From contig JRFF01000007.1 of the NCBI GenBank assembly GCA_000753575.1, positions 1-64,000 of the forward strand: a stretch of DNA of 64,000 nucleotides. Reading direction: 5' to 3'. Positions 1 to 11,100 of this stretch are shown here, piece after piece (position 1 is the first letter of the stretch; every line of letters starts with the position of its first letter). The notes under the pieces were generated by a model. That model did not search any database, was not told where the DNA came from, and was given only the letters and a program-made list of their open reading frames with translations. The position numbers and the translations under genes are program-made. The DNA is from Candidatus Izimoplasma sp. HR2 (GTDB lineage: Bacteria > Bacillota_I > Bacilli_A > Izemoplasmatales > Izemoplasmataceae).

Positions 1-341
1 ATTGCTGGAGGTAATTGATTTTGAAAGTCTTTTGAGAATACTTCAAACATCATTCTAGATTCGCTAGCTATTTTGAATAGTACTTTTAATTGAACTTTAA
101 AAGCTTCTTCGAATTTCATGTTTTCAATATTTTCTATTTTTATTATTCTATCTGTATTATTATCTGACATCCTTAATAACGCTTCTTTAATAACATCATC
201 TTTACTTTTAAAATATTCATAAACAGTACTTTTTCCTATATCTACACTTTTCGCAATTTCAGTAATTGTTAAATCTGTTGAAAATCCATCTCTCTTAAAT
301 TTGGAAATTACAGATTCAATAATTTGTTCTTTTCTATTCAA
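1..341 (-). CDS. TetR/AcrR-family transcriptional regulator (partial, 3' end outside window)
   Basis: About 113 codons are visible, read from a TTG start at 341; the C-terminal end lies outside the window. The N-terminus has the TetR helix-turn-helix: residues near 22-50 include ITEIAKSVDIGKSTVYEYF followed by KSKDDV. The TTG is chosen because AAGGAG lies 9 bases upstream; no ATG lies nearby. The gene starts 8 bases inside the end of the RND exporter gene, so the two are probably translated together. TetR proteins repress by binding palindromes, and a perfect 30-bp palindrome lies at the promoter of this same unit (3649-3678), so self-regulation of the exporter operon is likely. The ligand is unknown. 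Confidence 0.9.
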   Translation of the reverse strand, partial: MNRKEQIIESVISKFKRDGFSTDLTITEIAKSVDIGKSTVYEYFKSKDDVIKEALLRMSDNNTDRIIKIENIENMKFEEAFKVQLKVLFKIASESRMMFEVFSKDFQNQLPPA

Positions 342-3300
342 TTGATTCAACTCCTTGTTTAATAACTAATACTAAGTATACTATAACTCCAATAATTAAT
401 AAACCTGAACCAATTAAATATAATATTGATCCTAAGAAGAAGTAAAGTATTCCACCACCAAGTATTAACACAAAGATTGATAATATACTCATAAATATTT
501 TCGCATATTTTGTTACTAAGTAATACATAATAGGAACAACAATTAATGTAAGCATAGTAGCGTAAATTAATCCACCTATTGTAGTTACAGCCATTGGTTG
601 CATCATTTCTGCACCTTCACCAATTGCAAGTGCCATAGCTATTAAAGCAAGTATTGTAGTTAAAGCAGTCATAATGATCGGTCTCATTCTTGTACGTCCT
701 GCTTCAAGTAACGCTTCTTTAACAGTTAAGCCTGTAGCTCTTAATTGATTAGTATAATCTACTAATACAATACCGTTATTTACAACTACTCCTGTCAGGA
801 TTATCAGCCCAATTAGTGATACAACACTAACTGCCATACCAGTAATAAATAGTATCGCGAATCCTCCAGTAAATGCTAGTGGTATCGTAAACATTATAAT
901 AAATGGATAAGATAACGATTGGAACTGTGAAGCCATAATCATATAGATTAATACTACAGCAAGTAAAACAGCTAGTCCTAGTACACCGAAGGCTTCCATA
1001 ATTTCTTCGTTCTCACCTTGTACAGTATATTCATATCCAGTTGGGGCAGTATAATCTTCCATTACATCAGCTACATCTTGAGCTACTAAACTGGCATTAA
1101 ATCCTTCAACAAAATCAGCAGAAATAGTTAATACTCTAGATCCATTTTCACGGCTTATTGTAGAGAATCCTTTTACTATCTCAACATCAGCTACATCATT
1201 TACAGTGACTGGTAATCCAGTCATCATGTGTAATCCCACAATCATATTTTCAATATTAGTTACTGTATATACAGTGTCATCACTTTTAGAGAATTGATCA
1301 TATACATAAACATCATATAATTCACCATTCATAGAAAGCATAGTAACAACTTCTTCTCCACTTAAATTACCAGCAACTGCGCCCATTACTTGCGCAGTAG
1401 TAATTCCAAATTTAATAGCTTCTGCTTTATCAACAGTAATTTTTATTTCATCAGCTTCTTTACCAACACCAGTATCTATCTCTTTTAATCCTTCAACAGA
1501 TTCTAAAAGTGTTGCGATAGCTATAGCTTCATCCTTTAATGTTTCAAGTTCAAATCCAGATAACTGAATTTGTATACCACTACCAGTAAATGCTTGAGTC
1601 ATATCTTGAGATCCTGATATAGAATATTCAATATTTGAATAATCATCATCTAGTAATTCTGTAAGTTCAGCTTGAACATCGATTGTTTCTAACTCTCTAT
1701 CACTAGATAAAATAACATTTATTGTAGCATTATCACTATCTGAAATACCTAAGAAGATCATCTCTCCTCCACCTAAAGTAATACCTACAGTTTCAATATC
1801 ACTGTGTGCCAAGAGATCATCATTTAAATCATCTAATACATCAATAAACTCATCAAAGCTAAGAGGGTCTGTTTTTGGGTTAGAAACACTTATAGTAATT
1901 CCACCTTCATCAGCTGTAGGGAAGTATTCAAATCCATTTGTTGATGCTAACCAAATAGATCCTACAAATAGTATAGCTACAAGTGGTAAAATAATAAATT
2001 TAAAGTTAAATGAGAAGTTAAATACTTTATCATACCAATTTTTAAATTTTTCAAATGCTTTTCCTTCTTTTCCTTCATCTTGTCCTTCTTTAAAGATCTT
2101 AGAAGAGATACTAGGAACAAATGTTAAAGCTATTAACAACGATGCAACTAAACTAAATGTAATAGTTAAAGCCATTTGTAAGAATATTTCTTTAATAAAC
2201 CCTTCAATAAACATAATCGGAATAAATACACTAATAGTAGTTAAAGTAGACGCAGTGATAGCTCCTCCAACTTGAGCAGTACCTTTAATAGCTGCTTCTT
2301 TATTAGATAATCCTTCCTTTTTAAGTCTAAAAATATTTTCCATAACTACAATCGAGTTATCCACTAACATACCAATACCAAGTGCTAATCCACCTAAAGA
2401 CACAATGTTTAAAGTAATACCTGATATATAAATTAAGATAATAGCAAATAATAAACTTATAGGAATTGCTATTCCTACAATAAATGTAGCTCTAAAGTTT
2501 CTTAAGAATATAAATAATATAACTACAGCTAGTATTGCACCATATATTAAGTTATTAACAACACTACCAGTAGCTTGTTCAATATATTTACCTTGATCAA
2601 GTAATATAGTAAAGTCAATTCCTTCAACTTCGGTTATACCTTCTATAACAGAAAGAATTTCTTTAGTTACATCAGTAGTAGCATAGTTACTACTTTTTTG
2701 AACTGTAATAGATATAGCATTATCACCATTTACTTTAGAATATTCTTTATCATTAGCATTAATAAATTCAACACTAGCTATATCACTTAATGTAACTACA
2801 TCAATTAAAGGGCTGAAATCAAAGATTACTAAATCATTGATTTCATCTAAGTTATTAAACTCATCTCCAACTCTAACTAAATAATTTACATTTTCAACAT
2901 TAATATAACCTACAGGAAACTCAAAGTTCTGAGCTTGTAAGATATTACTTATCATTTCTTTATCTAATTGAATATCTTCAACCTCATCTAAAGGATCTAT
3001 AGTTAATAAAGCTGTCCTAATATCTTCATTAACTAAAGCTAAAGCTACATCATCAATAACAACACTTATTTCAGATCCATAAGCACCACTAACTGATACA
3101 CTTGCTACACCTCCTATTCTTTCAATATTTGGAAGTACTTCATCCTCAACAAGTAATGTTAATTCTTGTTGAGTTAATCCTTCTTTAGATACACTAAACT
3201 GCATAATAGGCATCATATCTGGATTTATCTTTATAATCATTGGATTTCCAACTTCATCAGGAAGACTAGATAATACCATATCTAGATTCTCCCTCATCTC

Positions 3301-3621
3301 AATCATTACGCTATCCATATTAGCGCTACTTTCAAACTCTAAAAAGATAATTGAAACATTCTCTTGAGAAGTGGAAGTTAAATTTTTAATATTTGTAGTT
3401 GTTGCAAATGTTTCTTCTAATGGTTTAGAAACAACATCTTCAACCTCAGTAGGACTTGCTCCAATATACGTAGTTACTACTACAGCATAAGGAATATTCA
3501 TACTAGGGAATAAGTCTGTTGTTAATCTTGTAAAAGATACAACCCCAAACACAGCAACTATAATTACTGCCATAAATACTGTTATCGCTTTTTCAACTGA
3601 ATACTTTGCTAAATTCTTCAT
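334..3621 (-). CDS. RND-family efflux transporter, SwrC/AcrB-like (HAE type)
   Basis: A 1,095-residue inner-membrane RND permease of the AcrB/SwrC family, which exports drugs or amphiphiles using the proton gradient. The sequence shows the usual layout of one N-terminal helix, a large extracytoplasmic loop, six helices, a second large loop and six more. TM4 has the family motif GIGMLVDNSIVVMEN; the matching TM10 motif reads VVNNGIVLVDY, so the lysine of AcrB is absent, as in Gram-positive SwrC-like pumps. After TM12 there is an extra hydrophobic hairpin of about 50 residues. No membrane-fusion or outer-membrane partner is adjacent, so it may act alone. The start is the second in-frame ATG, with AGAAGG 7 bases before it; longer starts would run through the operator. 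The 3' end overlaps the TetR gene. Confidence 0.93.
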   Translation of the reverse strand: MKNLAKYSVEKAITVFMAVIIVAVFGVVSFTRLTTDLFPSMNIPYAVVVTTYIGASPTEVEDVVSKPLEETFATTTNIKNLTSTSQENVSIIFLEFESSANMDSVMIEMRENLDMVLSSLPDEVGNPMIIKINPDMMPIMQFSVSKEGLTQQELTLLVEDEVLPNIERIGGVASVSVSGAYGSEISVVIDDVALALVNEDIRTALLTIDPLDEVEDIQLDKEMISNILQAQNFEFPVGYINVENVNYLVRVGDEFNNLDEINDLVIFDFSPLIDVVTLSDIASVEFINANDKEYSKVNGDNAISITVQKSSNYATTDVTKEILSVIEGITEVEGIDFTILLDQGKYIEQATGSVVNNLIYGAILAVVILFIFLRNFRATFIVGIAIPISLLFAIILIYISGITLNIVSLGGLALGIGMLVDNSIVVMENIFRLKKEGLSNKEAAIKGTAQVGGAITASTLTTISVFIPIMFIEGFIKEIFLQMALTITFSLVASLLIALTFVPSISSKIFKEGQDEGKEGKAFEKFKNWYDKVFNFSFNFKFIILPLVAILFVGSIWLASTNGFEYFPTADEGGITISVSNPKTDPLSFDEFIDVLDDLNDDLLAHSDIETVGITLGGGEMIFLGISDSDNATINVILSSDRELETIDVQAELTELLDDDYSNIEYSISGSQDMTQAFTGSGIQIQLSGFELETLKDEAIAIATLLESVEGLKEIDTGVGKEADEIKITVDKAEAIKFGITTAQVMGAVAGNLSGEEVVTMLSMNGELYDVYVYDQFSKSDDTVYTVTNIENMIVGLHMMTGLPVTVNDVADVEIVKGFSTISRENGSRVLTISADFVEGFNASLVAQDVADVMEDYTAPTGYEYTVQGENEEIMEAFGVLGLAVLLAVVLIYMIMASQFQSLSYPFIIMFTIPLAFTGGFAILFITGMAVSVVSLIGLIILTGVVVNNGIVLVDYTNQLRATGLTVKEALLEAGRTRMRPIIMTALTTILALIAMALAIGEGAEMMQPMAVTTIGGLIYATMLTLIVVPIMYYLVTKYAKIFMSILSIFVLILGGGILYFFLGSILYLIGSGLLIIGVIVYLVLVIKQGVESIE

Positions 3622-3648
3622 CAAATGACCTTCTTTCATATAAAAAAA

Positions 3649-3706
3649 TATTACCGACCGAATGTTCGGTCGGTAATAGAATACCACTTATTTTTATTTA
3701 AATCAA
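3649..3706 (-). promoter_or_regulatory. Promoter and TetR-type operator of the RND exporter operon
   Basis: On the minus strand a -35 TTGATT (3701-3706) and -10 TATTCT (3678-3683) are separated by 17 bases. Touching the -10 box is a perfect inverted repeat, arms TATTACCGACCGAA and TTCGGTCGGTAATA around a 2-base centre (3649-3678). Its size, GC-rich core and position over the start point fit a TetR operator. The downstream operon encodes a TetR protein, so autorepression is the simplest reading. Confidence 0.85.
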
Positions 3707-3719
3707 TCCTAAATACAAA

Positions 3720-5225
3720 TTATCTTACGTTTGTATTGATGTCTCCATTTGATGTATCTCTTTCATAAACTGATGGTAAGAAATCTGTATCAGTATTATA
3801 GAATTCAATATCTCCATTTGATGTATCTAAATAAATTTTATCTATATAAACATCATTCATTATAATCTTTCCATTTGATGTATCCGCATCAAATGTAACT
3901 CCATCTTGATTTAATACATTTAAGTTATCTGCATTAATTCTTCCGTTTGATGTATAAAGATCATAATTAAGAAATTCCATATTATCTACTGTGATTGATC
4001 CATTACTAGTTATTACATCTAAGTCATATTGTCCGATAATATTTTTTACAACAACATCTCCATTTGATGTAGTTAAATCAATATTTCCTTCAACAGTTAA
4101 GCCATCTAAAGTGATTCTTCCGTTAAGAACTTCAACACTAATACTCTCTGCACTAATGTTTCTAATATCAACTTGTCCGTTATATGATTTAATATCTATA
4201 TCTCCCAATAATAATGCTTCAGGAACTTCGATAACTATTCTTTCTCCACCGTTTAATAAAGCAAATATTTGTTCAAGGTTAAAGAAAGTAAAACTAGTTT
4301 CAACATTATTTGATATAGTAATTGTATTTGTATCTACATCAACAACTATTTCATAATCATTTTCTTCAATGTAAGTACGAGTAATAATAATTTCATCACC
4401 AGTGATAGGATGAATATCTACTTGCATACTTTCAAAATCAGTAATAATTTGCCATGATTCTCCATCAATAATATCTTGAGTAAGATCTTCTTGATTCACT
4501 TCTGTAAGTTGTGGTTGATTACCATAAACGTCAAATACATTTTCATCTCCGGTAAATAAATAGAATCCAGTATATCCCATAACTACGATAGCCCCAATAA
4601 ATGATACTGACTTAATCATATTTAATAGTTTATGTTTTTTAAACCATTCATCAACACTTATTTTATTTAATCTCTTAGCTACTTTTTCTCTATTTTTAAA
4701 CTTAAATACATTTAGGTGATAGATAAGTATTCTCTTTGTTACCCAAATTGATAGTTCTAATACTAATAATCCAAATAATAATATTAGTATATATGCTCCA
4801 GTTGCGAACCAAAATACCATTGTATCCATTGTAGTAGTTTGACCAAATAACAACCCAAATACACCTATATAAGATACTAATGTTCCAAATATAGAAACTA
4901 CAGTTCCATATAATGTAGGAAGAAGCCATGAAGCTATAAGTACGTCAAATATAATAAGCCAAACAACTCTAGCTGTACTAATATTTGTATATCTCTCTTC
5001 CTTAGTTTTAACAAACTTAGGACTAACTCCATATTCCTCAAGTACATTTCTGGCAATAACTTCAGGTTCTTCAAGTTCACCAATTACTTCTAACTCTGTT
5101 TTGTTTTCATAAATAGTCCCACTATAAAATCTTTCTTCATAGAATGCGAGTATTTCTTTTCTCTCTTCTCTATCTAATAAAGATAACTCTTTATCTAACT
5201 TTCTTAAAAAATCTAACTTATTCAT
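3720..5225 (-). CDS. HAAS-domain (DUF1700) membrane protein with DUF4097 adhesin-like domain
   Basis: 501 residues. Residues 1-60 match a HAAS/DUF1700 domain (starts NKLDFLRKLDKEL, with an EEPEVIARNVL segment), which commonly occurs next to PadR regulators. About three membrane helices follow, then a segment near 240 and a DUF4097 domain to the C-terminus. That domain repeats a TSNGDI/TSNGKI-like turn about seven times at roughly 18-20-residue spacing, as expected of a beta-helix. The start is ATG at 5225 with AGAGGTG 6 bases upstream; an in-frame GTG three codons earlier is part of that site. It overlaps the end of padR by 8 bases. The family is linked to envelope-stress sensing; the substrate is unknown. 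Confidence 0.85.
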   Translation of the reverse strand: MNKLDFLRKLDKELSLLDREERKEILAFYEERFYSGTIYENKTELEVIGELEEPEVIARNVLEEYGVSPKFVKTKEERYTNISTARVVWLIIFDVLIASWLLPTLYGTVVSIFGTLVSYIGVFGLLFGQTTTMDTMVFWFATGAYILILLFGLLVLELSIWVTKRILIYHLNVFKFKNREKVAKRLNKISVDEWFKKHKLLNMIKSVSFIGAIVVMGYTGFYLFTGDENVFDVYGNQPQLTEVNQEDLTQDIIDGESWQIITDFESMQVDIHPITGDEIIITRTYIEENDYEIVVDVDTNTITISNNVETSFTFFNLEQIFALLNGGERIVIEVPEALLLGDIDIKSYNGQVDIRNISAESISVEVLNGRITLDGLTVEGNIDLTTSNGDVVVKNIIGQYDLDVITSNGSITVDNMEFLNYDLYTSNGRINADNLNVLNQDGVTFDADTSNGKIIMNDVYIDKIYLDTSNGDIEFYNTDTDFLPSVYERDTSNGDINTNVR

Positions 5226-5538
5226 ATCTTTCACCTCTAATCATGATATTAACTACTTTCTCAAATTTTTTCCAATCATACTTTAAATCATCAAGTTTTA
5301 ATTTACCAGATCCTGTAATCTTAAAATACTTTCTAGGTGGACCTCCACTCGATTCTCTTAAATATGTATCACACAATCCTTCTTTAGTAAGTTTTCTTAA
5401 TATAGGATAAATAGTACTTTCACTAATACCCATATTCTTATTAACTTCTTGATATATATCGTATCCATATCTGTCTCTTTCATCAATTTTACTAAGAACA
5501 ACCATTTCTAAAACGCCTTTTTTAAGCTGTACGCTCAT
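5218..5538 (-). CDS. PadR-family transcriptional regulator
   Basis: 106 residues, the size of the short PadR subfamily (winged helix plus one dimerisation helix). Recognisable segments are MVVLSKIDERDRYGYDIY, then STIYPILRKLTKEGL and GGPPRKYFKITGSG in the wing. AAGGAGG lies 7 bases before the ATG. The gene is first in a two-gene unit with the HAAS/DUF4097 protein, whose start overlaps its end, an arrangement typical of PadR-DUF1700 pairs. Two inverted repeats in its promoter suggest autoregulation. Confidence 0.92.
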   Translation of the reverse strand: MSVQLKKGVLEMVVLSKIDERDRYGYDIYQEVNKNMGISESTIYPILRKLTKEGLCDTYLRESSGGPPRKYFKITGSGKLKLDDLKYDWKKFEKVVNIMIRGERYE

Positions 5539-5563
5539 AGTATACCTCCTTTACAATGTGTAG

Positions 5564-5605
5564 TACTATATAACGTATAGTAGCATACAATATATAGTAT
5601 GTAAA
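5564..5605 (-). promoter_or_regulatory. padR promoter with two candidate operators
   Basis: -35 TTTACA (5600-5605) and -10 TACTAT (5577-5582) are 17 bases apart. Two inverted repeats overlap them: CATAC-N8-GTATG in the spacer (5584-5601) and TACTATA-N5-TATAGTA over the -10 (5564-5582). The N8 spacing resembles PadR sites of the ATGT-N8-ACAT type. Their assignment to this PadR is inference. Confidence 0.8.
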
Positions 5606-5642
5606 GTGTTTTGGTAAAAATAAGTTAAAATATTTTATTTCA

Positions 5643-5669
5643 ATAAAAAACCCTAACTAAGTTAGGGTT
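5643..5669 (-). terminator. Intrinsic terminator after pyk
   Basis: A perfect stem AACCCTAAC/GTTAGGGTT with a 3-base loop, followed on the minus strand by a T run. It begins in the pyk stop codon and ends the dnaE-pfkA-pyk unit. Confidence 0.9.
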
Positions 5670-7101
5670 ATTTGATATCAATTATTCTAAAACTATTTGT
5701 TTGAGTTCCAATAGGGAATCCACCTGTTACAATAACTCGCTGTCCAACTTTGCAGTTATAAACTTCTTTTGCGAGTATAATTGCTCTTCTAATTAGCTCT
5801 TCAGTATCTTTAACTAATTCAAAGTTAATAGCTTCTACACCGTTATGAATAGCTAAGCTTCTTGCTTTTCTATCACTAGGAGTTAAAGCAATAATTCTAG
5901 CATCAGGTCTAAATTTAGAAATTAATTTAGCTGTATTACCACTAACTGTAGGTGCAATAATTAAATCAACTTCACTTTGTATTACTGTATATGCAACACT
6001 TACTGCAATACTACTTTCAATGTTTTCTCTATTTTCATTATTCTTATTAGCTCTTTTTATAAAAGTACTTCTCTTAAGTTCTCTTTCAATTTTAGAAGCA
6101 ATATTTCCCATTACTTCTACAGACTCAACCGCGTATTTACCAATAGCACTTTCACCTGAAAGCATAATAGCATCAGTTCCGTCATATATAGCGTTAGCTA
6201 CATCACTAACTTCGGCTCTTGTAGGTCTAGGATGTGCAATCATAGATTCTAACATCTGTGTAGCTGTAACACTAACTTTACCTTTATTATGGCATCTTTC
6301 AATAATGTGTTTCTGTATTACAGGTACATCTTCAGCTGGTACCTCAACACCTAAATCTCCACGTGCAATCATAATTCCATCAGACACATCAATAATAGAT
6401 TCTATATTAAGTACTCCTGCTTTATTTTCTATTTTAGATATAATTTGTATATCTTCACTATCATGTTCTTTTAAAATAGCTCTTATTTCTTCAACGTCTC
6501 CTGCATTTCTTACAAAAGAAGCTGCGATGAAATCTACATGTTGTTTACATCCCCAAATAATATCTTCTCTATCTTTTTCAGATATAAATTCTAATTGTAG
6601 TTCAACACCAGGAATATTAATTCCTCTTCTATCTTTAATAGTGTGATCATTTTGAGCTATAGTTTTAATTGTTTTTTTATCTAAATCTGTAGACATTACT
6701 AATAAAGATAAATATCCATCATCTACAATAATTAAATCTCCAGCTTTTACATCTTCATATAATTGATTGTAAGTAACACTAATATTACTTTCATCTCCTA
6801 AAATCTCTTCCATATGGATAGTTACTTCTGAATCTTCCTTAATAGTAACTTTTCCACCTTTAAATAAATGAGTTCTAACTTCGGGTCCTTTAGTATCTAA
6901 TAAACTAGCTACATAAGTACCAAGCTCTTTATTAAGACTTTTAAGTGTTTTAAGTCTCCCTAGATGTTGTTCATGGTTTCCATGAGAAAAGTTCATTCTC
7001 ATAACGTCCATCCCAGCATTAATTAACTTTCTCATTGCTATTTTACTATCAGAAATCGGTCCTATAGTACAAATAATTTTTGTTTGGTTAAAAGGTATCA
7101 T
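5668..7101 (-). CDS. pyk: Pyruvate kinase
   Basis: 477 residues; converts phosphoenolpyruvate and ADP to pyruvate and ATP in the cytoplasm. Visible signatures are TKIICTIGP at the N-terminus, MRMNFSHG, the active-site block IISKIENKAGV with its catalytic Lys, and GIMIARGDLGVEVP. The length fits the classic enzyme; the extra C-terminal PEP-utiliser-like domain found in Bacillus is absent. The ATG at 7101 has AGGAG 8 bases upstream; the GTG three codons earlier belongs to the Shine-Dalgarno stretch. It lies 11 bases after pfkA, so it is co-transcribed, and a terminator overlaps its stop. Confidence 0.97.
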   Translation of the reverse strand: MIPFNQTKIICTIGPISDSKIAMRKLINAGMDVMRMNFSHGNHEQHLGRLKTLKSLNKELGTYVASLLDTKGPEVRTHLFKGGKVTIKEDSEVTIHMEEILGDESNISVTYNQLYEDVKAGDLIIVDDGYLSLLVMSTDLDKKTIKTIAQNDHTIKDRRGINIPGVELQLEFISEKDREDIIWGCKQHVDFIAASFVRNAGDVEEIRAILKEHDSEDIQIISKIENKAGVLNIESIIDVSDGIMIARGDLGVEVPAEDVPVIQKHIIERCHNKGKVSVTATQMLESMIAHPRPTRAEVSDVANAIYDGTDAIMLSGESAIGKYAVESVEVMGNIASKIERELKRSTFIKRANKNNENRENIESSIAVSVAYTVIQSEVDLIIAPTVSGNTAKLISKFRPDARIIALTPSDRKARSLAIHNGVEAINFELVKDTEELIRRAIILAKEVYNCKVGQRVIVTGGFPIGTQTNSFRIIDIK

Positions 7102-7112
7102 ATCTTTCACTC

Positions 7113-8069
7113 CTATTTGAGTCTTCCTACTAAGCCATAACGCTTATTAGGAATTTCTCTTTTTTTATTTAAAGCAAATTCTATATCATAATCCACATAA
7201 TCCATGTTTTTTAGTCCTACTGCTTTTCCGCCTTTACCGAAATGTAATAACTCAACAGCATATTCTCCCATTTCAGTAGCCATTACTCTATCAAAGGCTG
7301 AAGGATCTCCACCACGTTGAACATGTCCTAGTATTGTAGCTCTTGTTTCATAACCAGTATATTCTTCAATCTCTTTAGCTAAATCTAGTACATTTAGCAT
7401 GTGTTCAGTTACTACTACAATAGCATGTCTACGTCCACTACTAAATGATCCATTGATAGCATCTAATGTTCTTTGTTTATCAAACCCAGTTTCAGGAGTA
7501 ATAATGAACTCACTACCACCAGCAATACCAGCGTATAATGCTAAATCTCCACAGTTTCTACCCATCACTTCAACAACACTACATCTTTGATGAGACATTG
7601 ATGTATCTCTTAATTTATCAATTGAATCAACAATTGTTTGTAAAGCTGTTTGAAAACCAATAGTATAATCAGTTGAAGAAATATCATTATCAATAGTACC
7701 AGGTAATCCTATACATTTAATACCCATCTCAGTTAATGCTTGCGCACCTCTATAAGTACCATCTCCACCTATTACTACAATAGCTTCAATTCCAAATTTT
7801 TCTAATTGTTTAACTGCTTGTTTTCTTACTTCTATATCTCTAAATTCAGGATATCTAGCACTACCTAAAATAGTACCACCACTTTTAATTATTCTAGAAA
7901 CATCATTTCTCTCAAGAAGTTCTATGTTTCCTTCACATAATCCTTTATATCCGTACTTAATTCCATATACTTCAAGACCGTAATGAAGCCCACTTCTAAC
8001 AACAGCTCTAATAGCTGCGTTCATACCAGGAGCATCTCCACCAGAGGTCATAACTGCAATCTTTTTCAT
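7113..8069 (-). CDS. pfkA: ATP-dependent 6-phosphofructokinase
   Basis: 318 residues, the usual bacterial PfkA length. It phosphorylates fructose 6-phosphate to the 1,6-bisphosphate. Motifs seen: [16 protein letters not shown] (ATP site), [21 protein letters not shown] with the catalytic Asp region, and [13 protein letters not shown] (substrate and effector loop). The start ATG at 8069 follows GGTGGTGA; an upstream in-frame ATG lacks a site. The order dnaE-pfkA-pyk is common in Bacillota. Confidence 0.98.
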   Translation of the reverse strand: MKKIAVMTSGGDAPGMNAAIRAVVRSGLHYGLEVYGIKYGYKGLCEGNIELLERNDVSRIIKSGGTILGSARYPEFRDIEVRKQAVKQLEKFGIEAIVVIGGDGTYRGAQALTEMGIKCIGLPGTIDNDISSTDYTIGFQTALQTIVDSIDKLRDTSMSHQRCSVVEVMGRNCGDLALYAGIAGGSEFIITPETGFDKQRTLDAINGSFSSGRRHAIVVVTEHMLNVLDLAKEIEEYTGYETRATILGHVQRGGDPSAFDRVMATEMGEYAVELLHFGKGGKAVGLKNMDYVDYDIEFALNKKREIPNKRYGLVGRLK

Positions 8070-8143
8070 AAGTATCACCACCAAATTGATTATATCATAT
8101 TCATTTCTAAAAAACACTCAAACTATAATGTATACGCTTTTAC

Positions 8144-11100
8144 TTACTCTAACTTATGAACTTTTTGTATTACTAGTTGGAAATTCTTATTTCTTTCTTC
8201 AACTTTAACCATAAATAAATATACTTTACTTTGTTCTAACTGATCAATATATTGATTATAAGTAGTAGGGAATAAGACACCTTCAATTTTTAGATACTCA
8301 TCTTGAATAGTAATAAATGCCATATTATCGCCTTTTTTAGTTTTAATAGATTTAACATTAGAAATCATACCTACAACTCTCACAGATTTTCCTATATGAG
8401 TTTTTTCTATTGTAGAAGGTTTTAATAAATTATGTTTCTTAATATAATCGTCATGTTCATTAAGAGGATTAATTACTAAATTAAACCCTAATACTTTTTT
8501 CTCATTTTCTTCTAAAATGCTAAATGGATACTCTTCTAGATTTTCTAAGATAAATTCTTCTTTTGAGATAAAGCTTCCGTATTCACTAAAACTAATAACT
8601 TCATCTAATTTTTCTATCATTGTTCTTTTAGATAACTTGAATTCATCAAGAGCTGAAGCCGAAATAAGTGATTCAATAACTCTTTTATTCAAGAAAGAAT
8701 TTACTCTAGATACAAAATCAAAGTATGATTTAAACTCACCATTTTCTCTTTCATCTAATAATCTAGTTACTGCGTTAATACCTAAATTCTTAACACCTAG
8801 AAGTGGAAATCTTAAATTTCTTTTCTCAGGTAAGTAATAAGAACTTGAATAATTAACTGAAGGAGGTAATATTTTTACTCCTAACTTATTCGATTCATAA
8901 ATATAGTTTCTTGTTTGGCTTTCACTACCTACAACACTACTTAGTAAAACACTAATAAAGTATTTAGGATAATTAGCTTTTAAATAACTCATCCAATAAG
9001 ACACCATACCGTACGCTACTGAATGTGCTCTATTAAATCCATAATTTGCAAACTTTACAAAGTAATCATAAATCTGATTACTAACTTCTTTTGTGTGTCC
9101 ATTTTCAATACTCTTCTTCACAAAATTAGCTCTTTCTTTTTTAAGAACTGATTCTTGTTTCTTAGAAACCGCTCTTCTTAAAACATCTGCTTCACCTAAA
9201 CTATATCCTGCGAATACACTAGCTATTTTTATAATTTGTTCCTGATATATAATTATCCCATTAGTACTTTTCAATATATCTTCAAGTACTTTATGAGGGT
9301 AAGTTACTTTCTCTTTTCTAAATCTTCTTTTAATATAACTAGGAATATTTTCCATAGGTCCAGGTCTAAACAACGCCAGAACAGTAACTATATCTTCAAA
9401 GTTACTAATTTGCATTTGTCCTATTAAACTTCTCATACCTGGAGATTCAAGTTGAAATATCCCAGTAGTTTCAACTCTTTTTAATAACTCGAAAGTTAAT
9501 TTATCATCCATTGGAGTTTTGTATATATCTATATTAGTATTTTCATTTTTATTAATTAAATTTACTATTTTATTTATTGAAGTTAGATTTCTTAATCCTA
9601 AGAAATCTATTTTTAATAACCCTAATTCTTCTAAATCTTTTGCCTCATACTGCGTTTGCATCATATCAAGTAATCCTCTTTGTACAGGAGTGTGATCAGT
9701 TAAATCATTACTTGTGATAATAATTCCTGCGGCATGAGTAGATACATGTTTATGTAATCCTTCAATATTAGAAGCGATAGTTAATAACTCTAAAGCTTTT
9801 TCATCTTTATCCATAATATTATTAAGATCAGTTGAATTGAATATTGCTTCTTTAATACTAGAGTACTTATCAACATGTTTTAATATCTGATTAAGTAACA
9901 TTCCTTCTACTTCAATTACTCTAGCAGTGTCTCTTAAAGCGGACTTAGCTAAGAAAGTACCAAAAGTACATATACTAGCTACCTTATTTATTCCATAAAA
10001 ATCTCTAACGTAAGTTATAACATCATCGCGTTTATCATCAGGTAAATCCATATCAATATCAGGTAGTGTAATTCTTTCAGGATTTAAAAATCTCTCAAAT
10101 ACCAAATCATATTTAATAGAATCTACACTAGTAATACCAAGACAATATGATACTAAACTAGCTGCAGCACTCCCTCTACCTGGACCAACTAAATACTTCT
10201 TACTTTTAGCATACTTCACAAAGTCCCATACAATTAAGAAGTAATCATTATAACCCATATTATTAATAACACTTAACTCATATTTAAGTCTATCTATATA
10301 AACTTTCTTATTAACTTTTTGTCCTCTTAATCTCTTATCTAAGCCTTTATATACAAGTGCACTTAAATATTCTTTAGAACTAACGTCTTGTTTAACATCA
10401 AATGATGGTAAGTGAGTTTTACTAAAATCAATCTTAACATCACACATATCACTTATCACATTAGTATTTTTAATAGCTTTTGGGTAATCCTTAAATTTAA
10501 GAGAAATTTCTTCTTTAGTTTTTAAATGATTTCCTTTATTGTTACTAAATAAATCATTTGTATTTATATTGAATATCTTTTTTAATATATTCGAAACAAC
10601 ATAATCCTCTTCATCCATATAATGAACGAAATCTAAAGCAACACATTTATATTTTCTATATAATAGTCCATTTAGTTCATTATTATTACTTAACCCGAAA
10701 TATAAATCATCCGATAAAGTGAAAAAAGAAGATAAAACTTCCTCATATTCGTGTGTTTGATTATTTGTGAAATATGTTAATATTTCACTTTTATCAGTAT
10801 TAAGAACAAAGATAATACCTTCGTTATGTTTAATTAAATCAGAGATTGTTACTGTCTCATTTAAACTTGACAAACTAGCTAATTTAATAATGTTTTGATA
10901 TCCCATATTGTTTTTAGCATACAATAAGAAGTTATTTGATCTTTCAGGTAGTATACCTATTGAATTAATACTTAATCCTATCAGTGGTTTTATATTGTTT
11001 TTTAAACATTCTTTATAGAACTTCACAGCTCCATACATATACTTATCAGTGATAGCGATAGATTTATATTCAAATTCTACTGCTTTTTGAATAATATCTT

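Noticed and set aside
3991-4356. Plus-strand ORF of 121 codons opposite the DUF4097 gene
   Set aside because: Arises from the repetitive codons of the real gene on the other strand; no ribosome binding site.
3720-5225. Regular TSNG-type repeat in the DNA, considered as a CRISPR-like or satellite array
   Set aside because: The repeats are in coding frame, irregular in spacing and explained by the beta-helix fold of DUF4097.
6020-6646. Plus-strand ORF of 208 codons opposite pyk
   Set aside because: Long only because of stop-poor antisense of a conserved gene; no start signal or domain.
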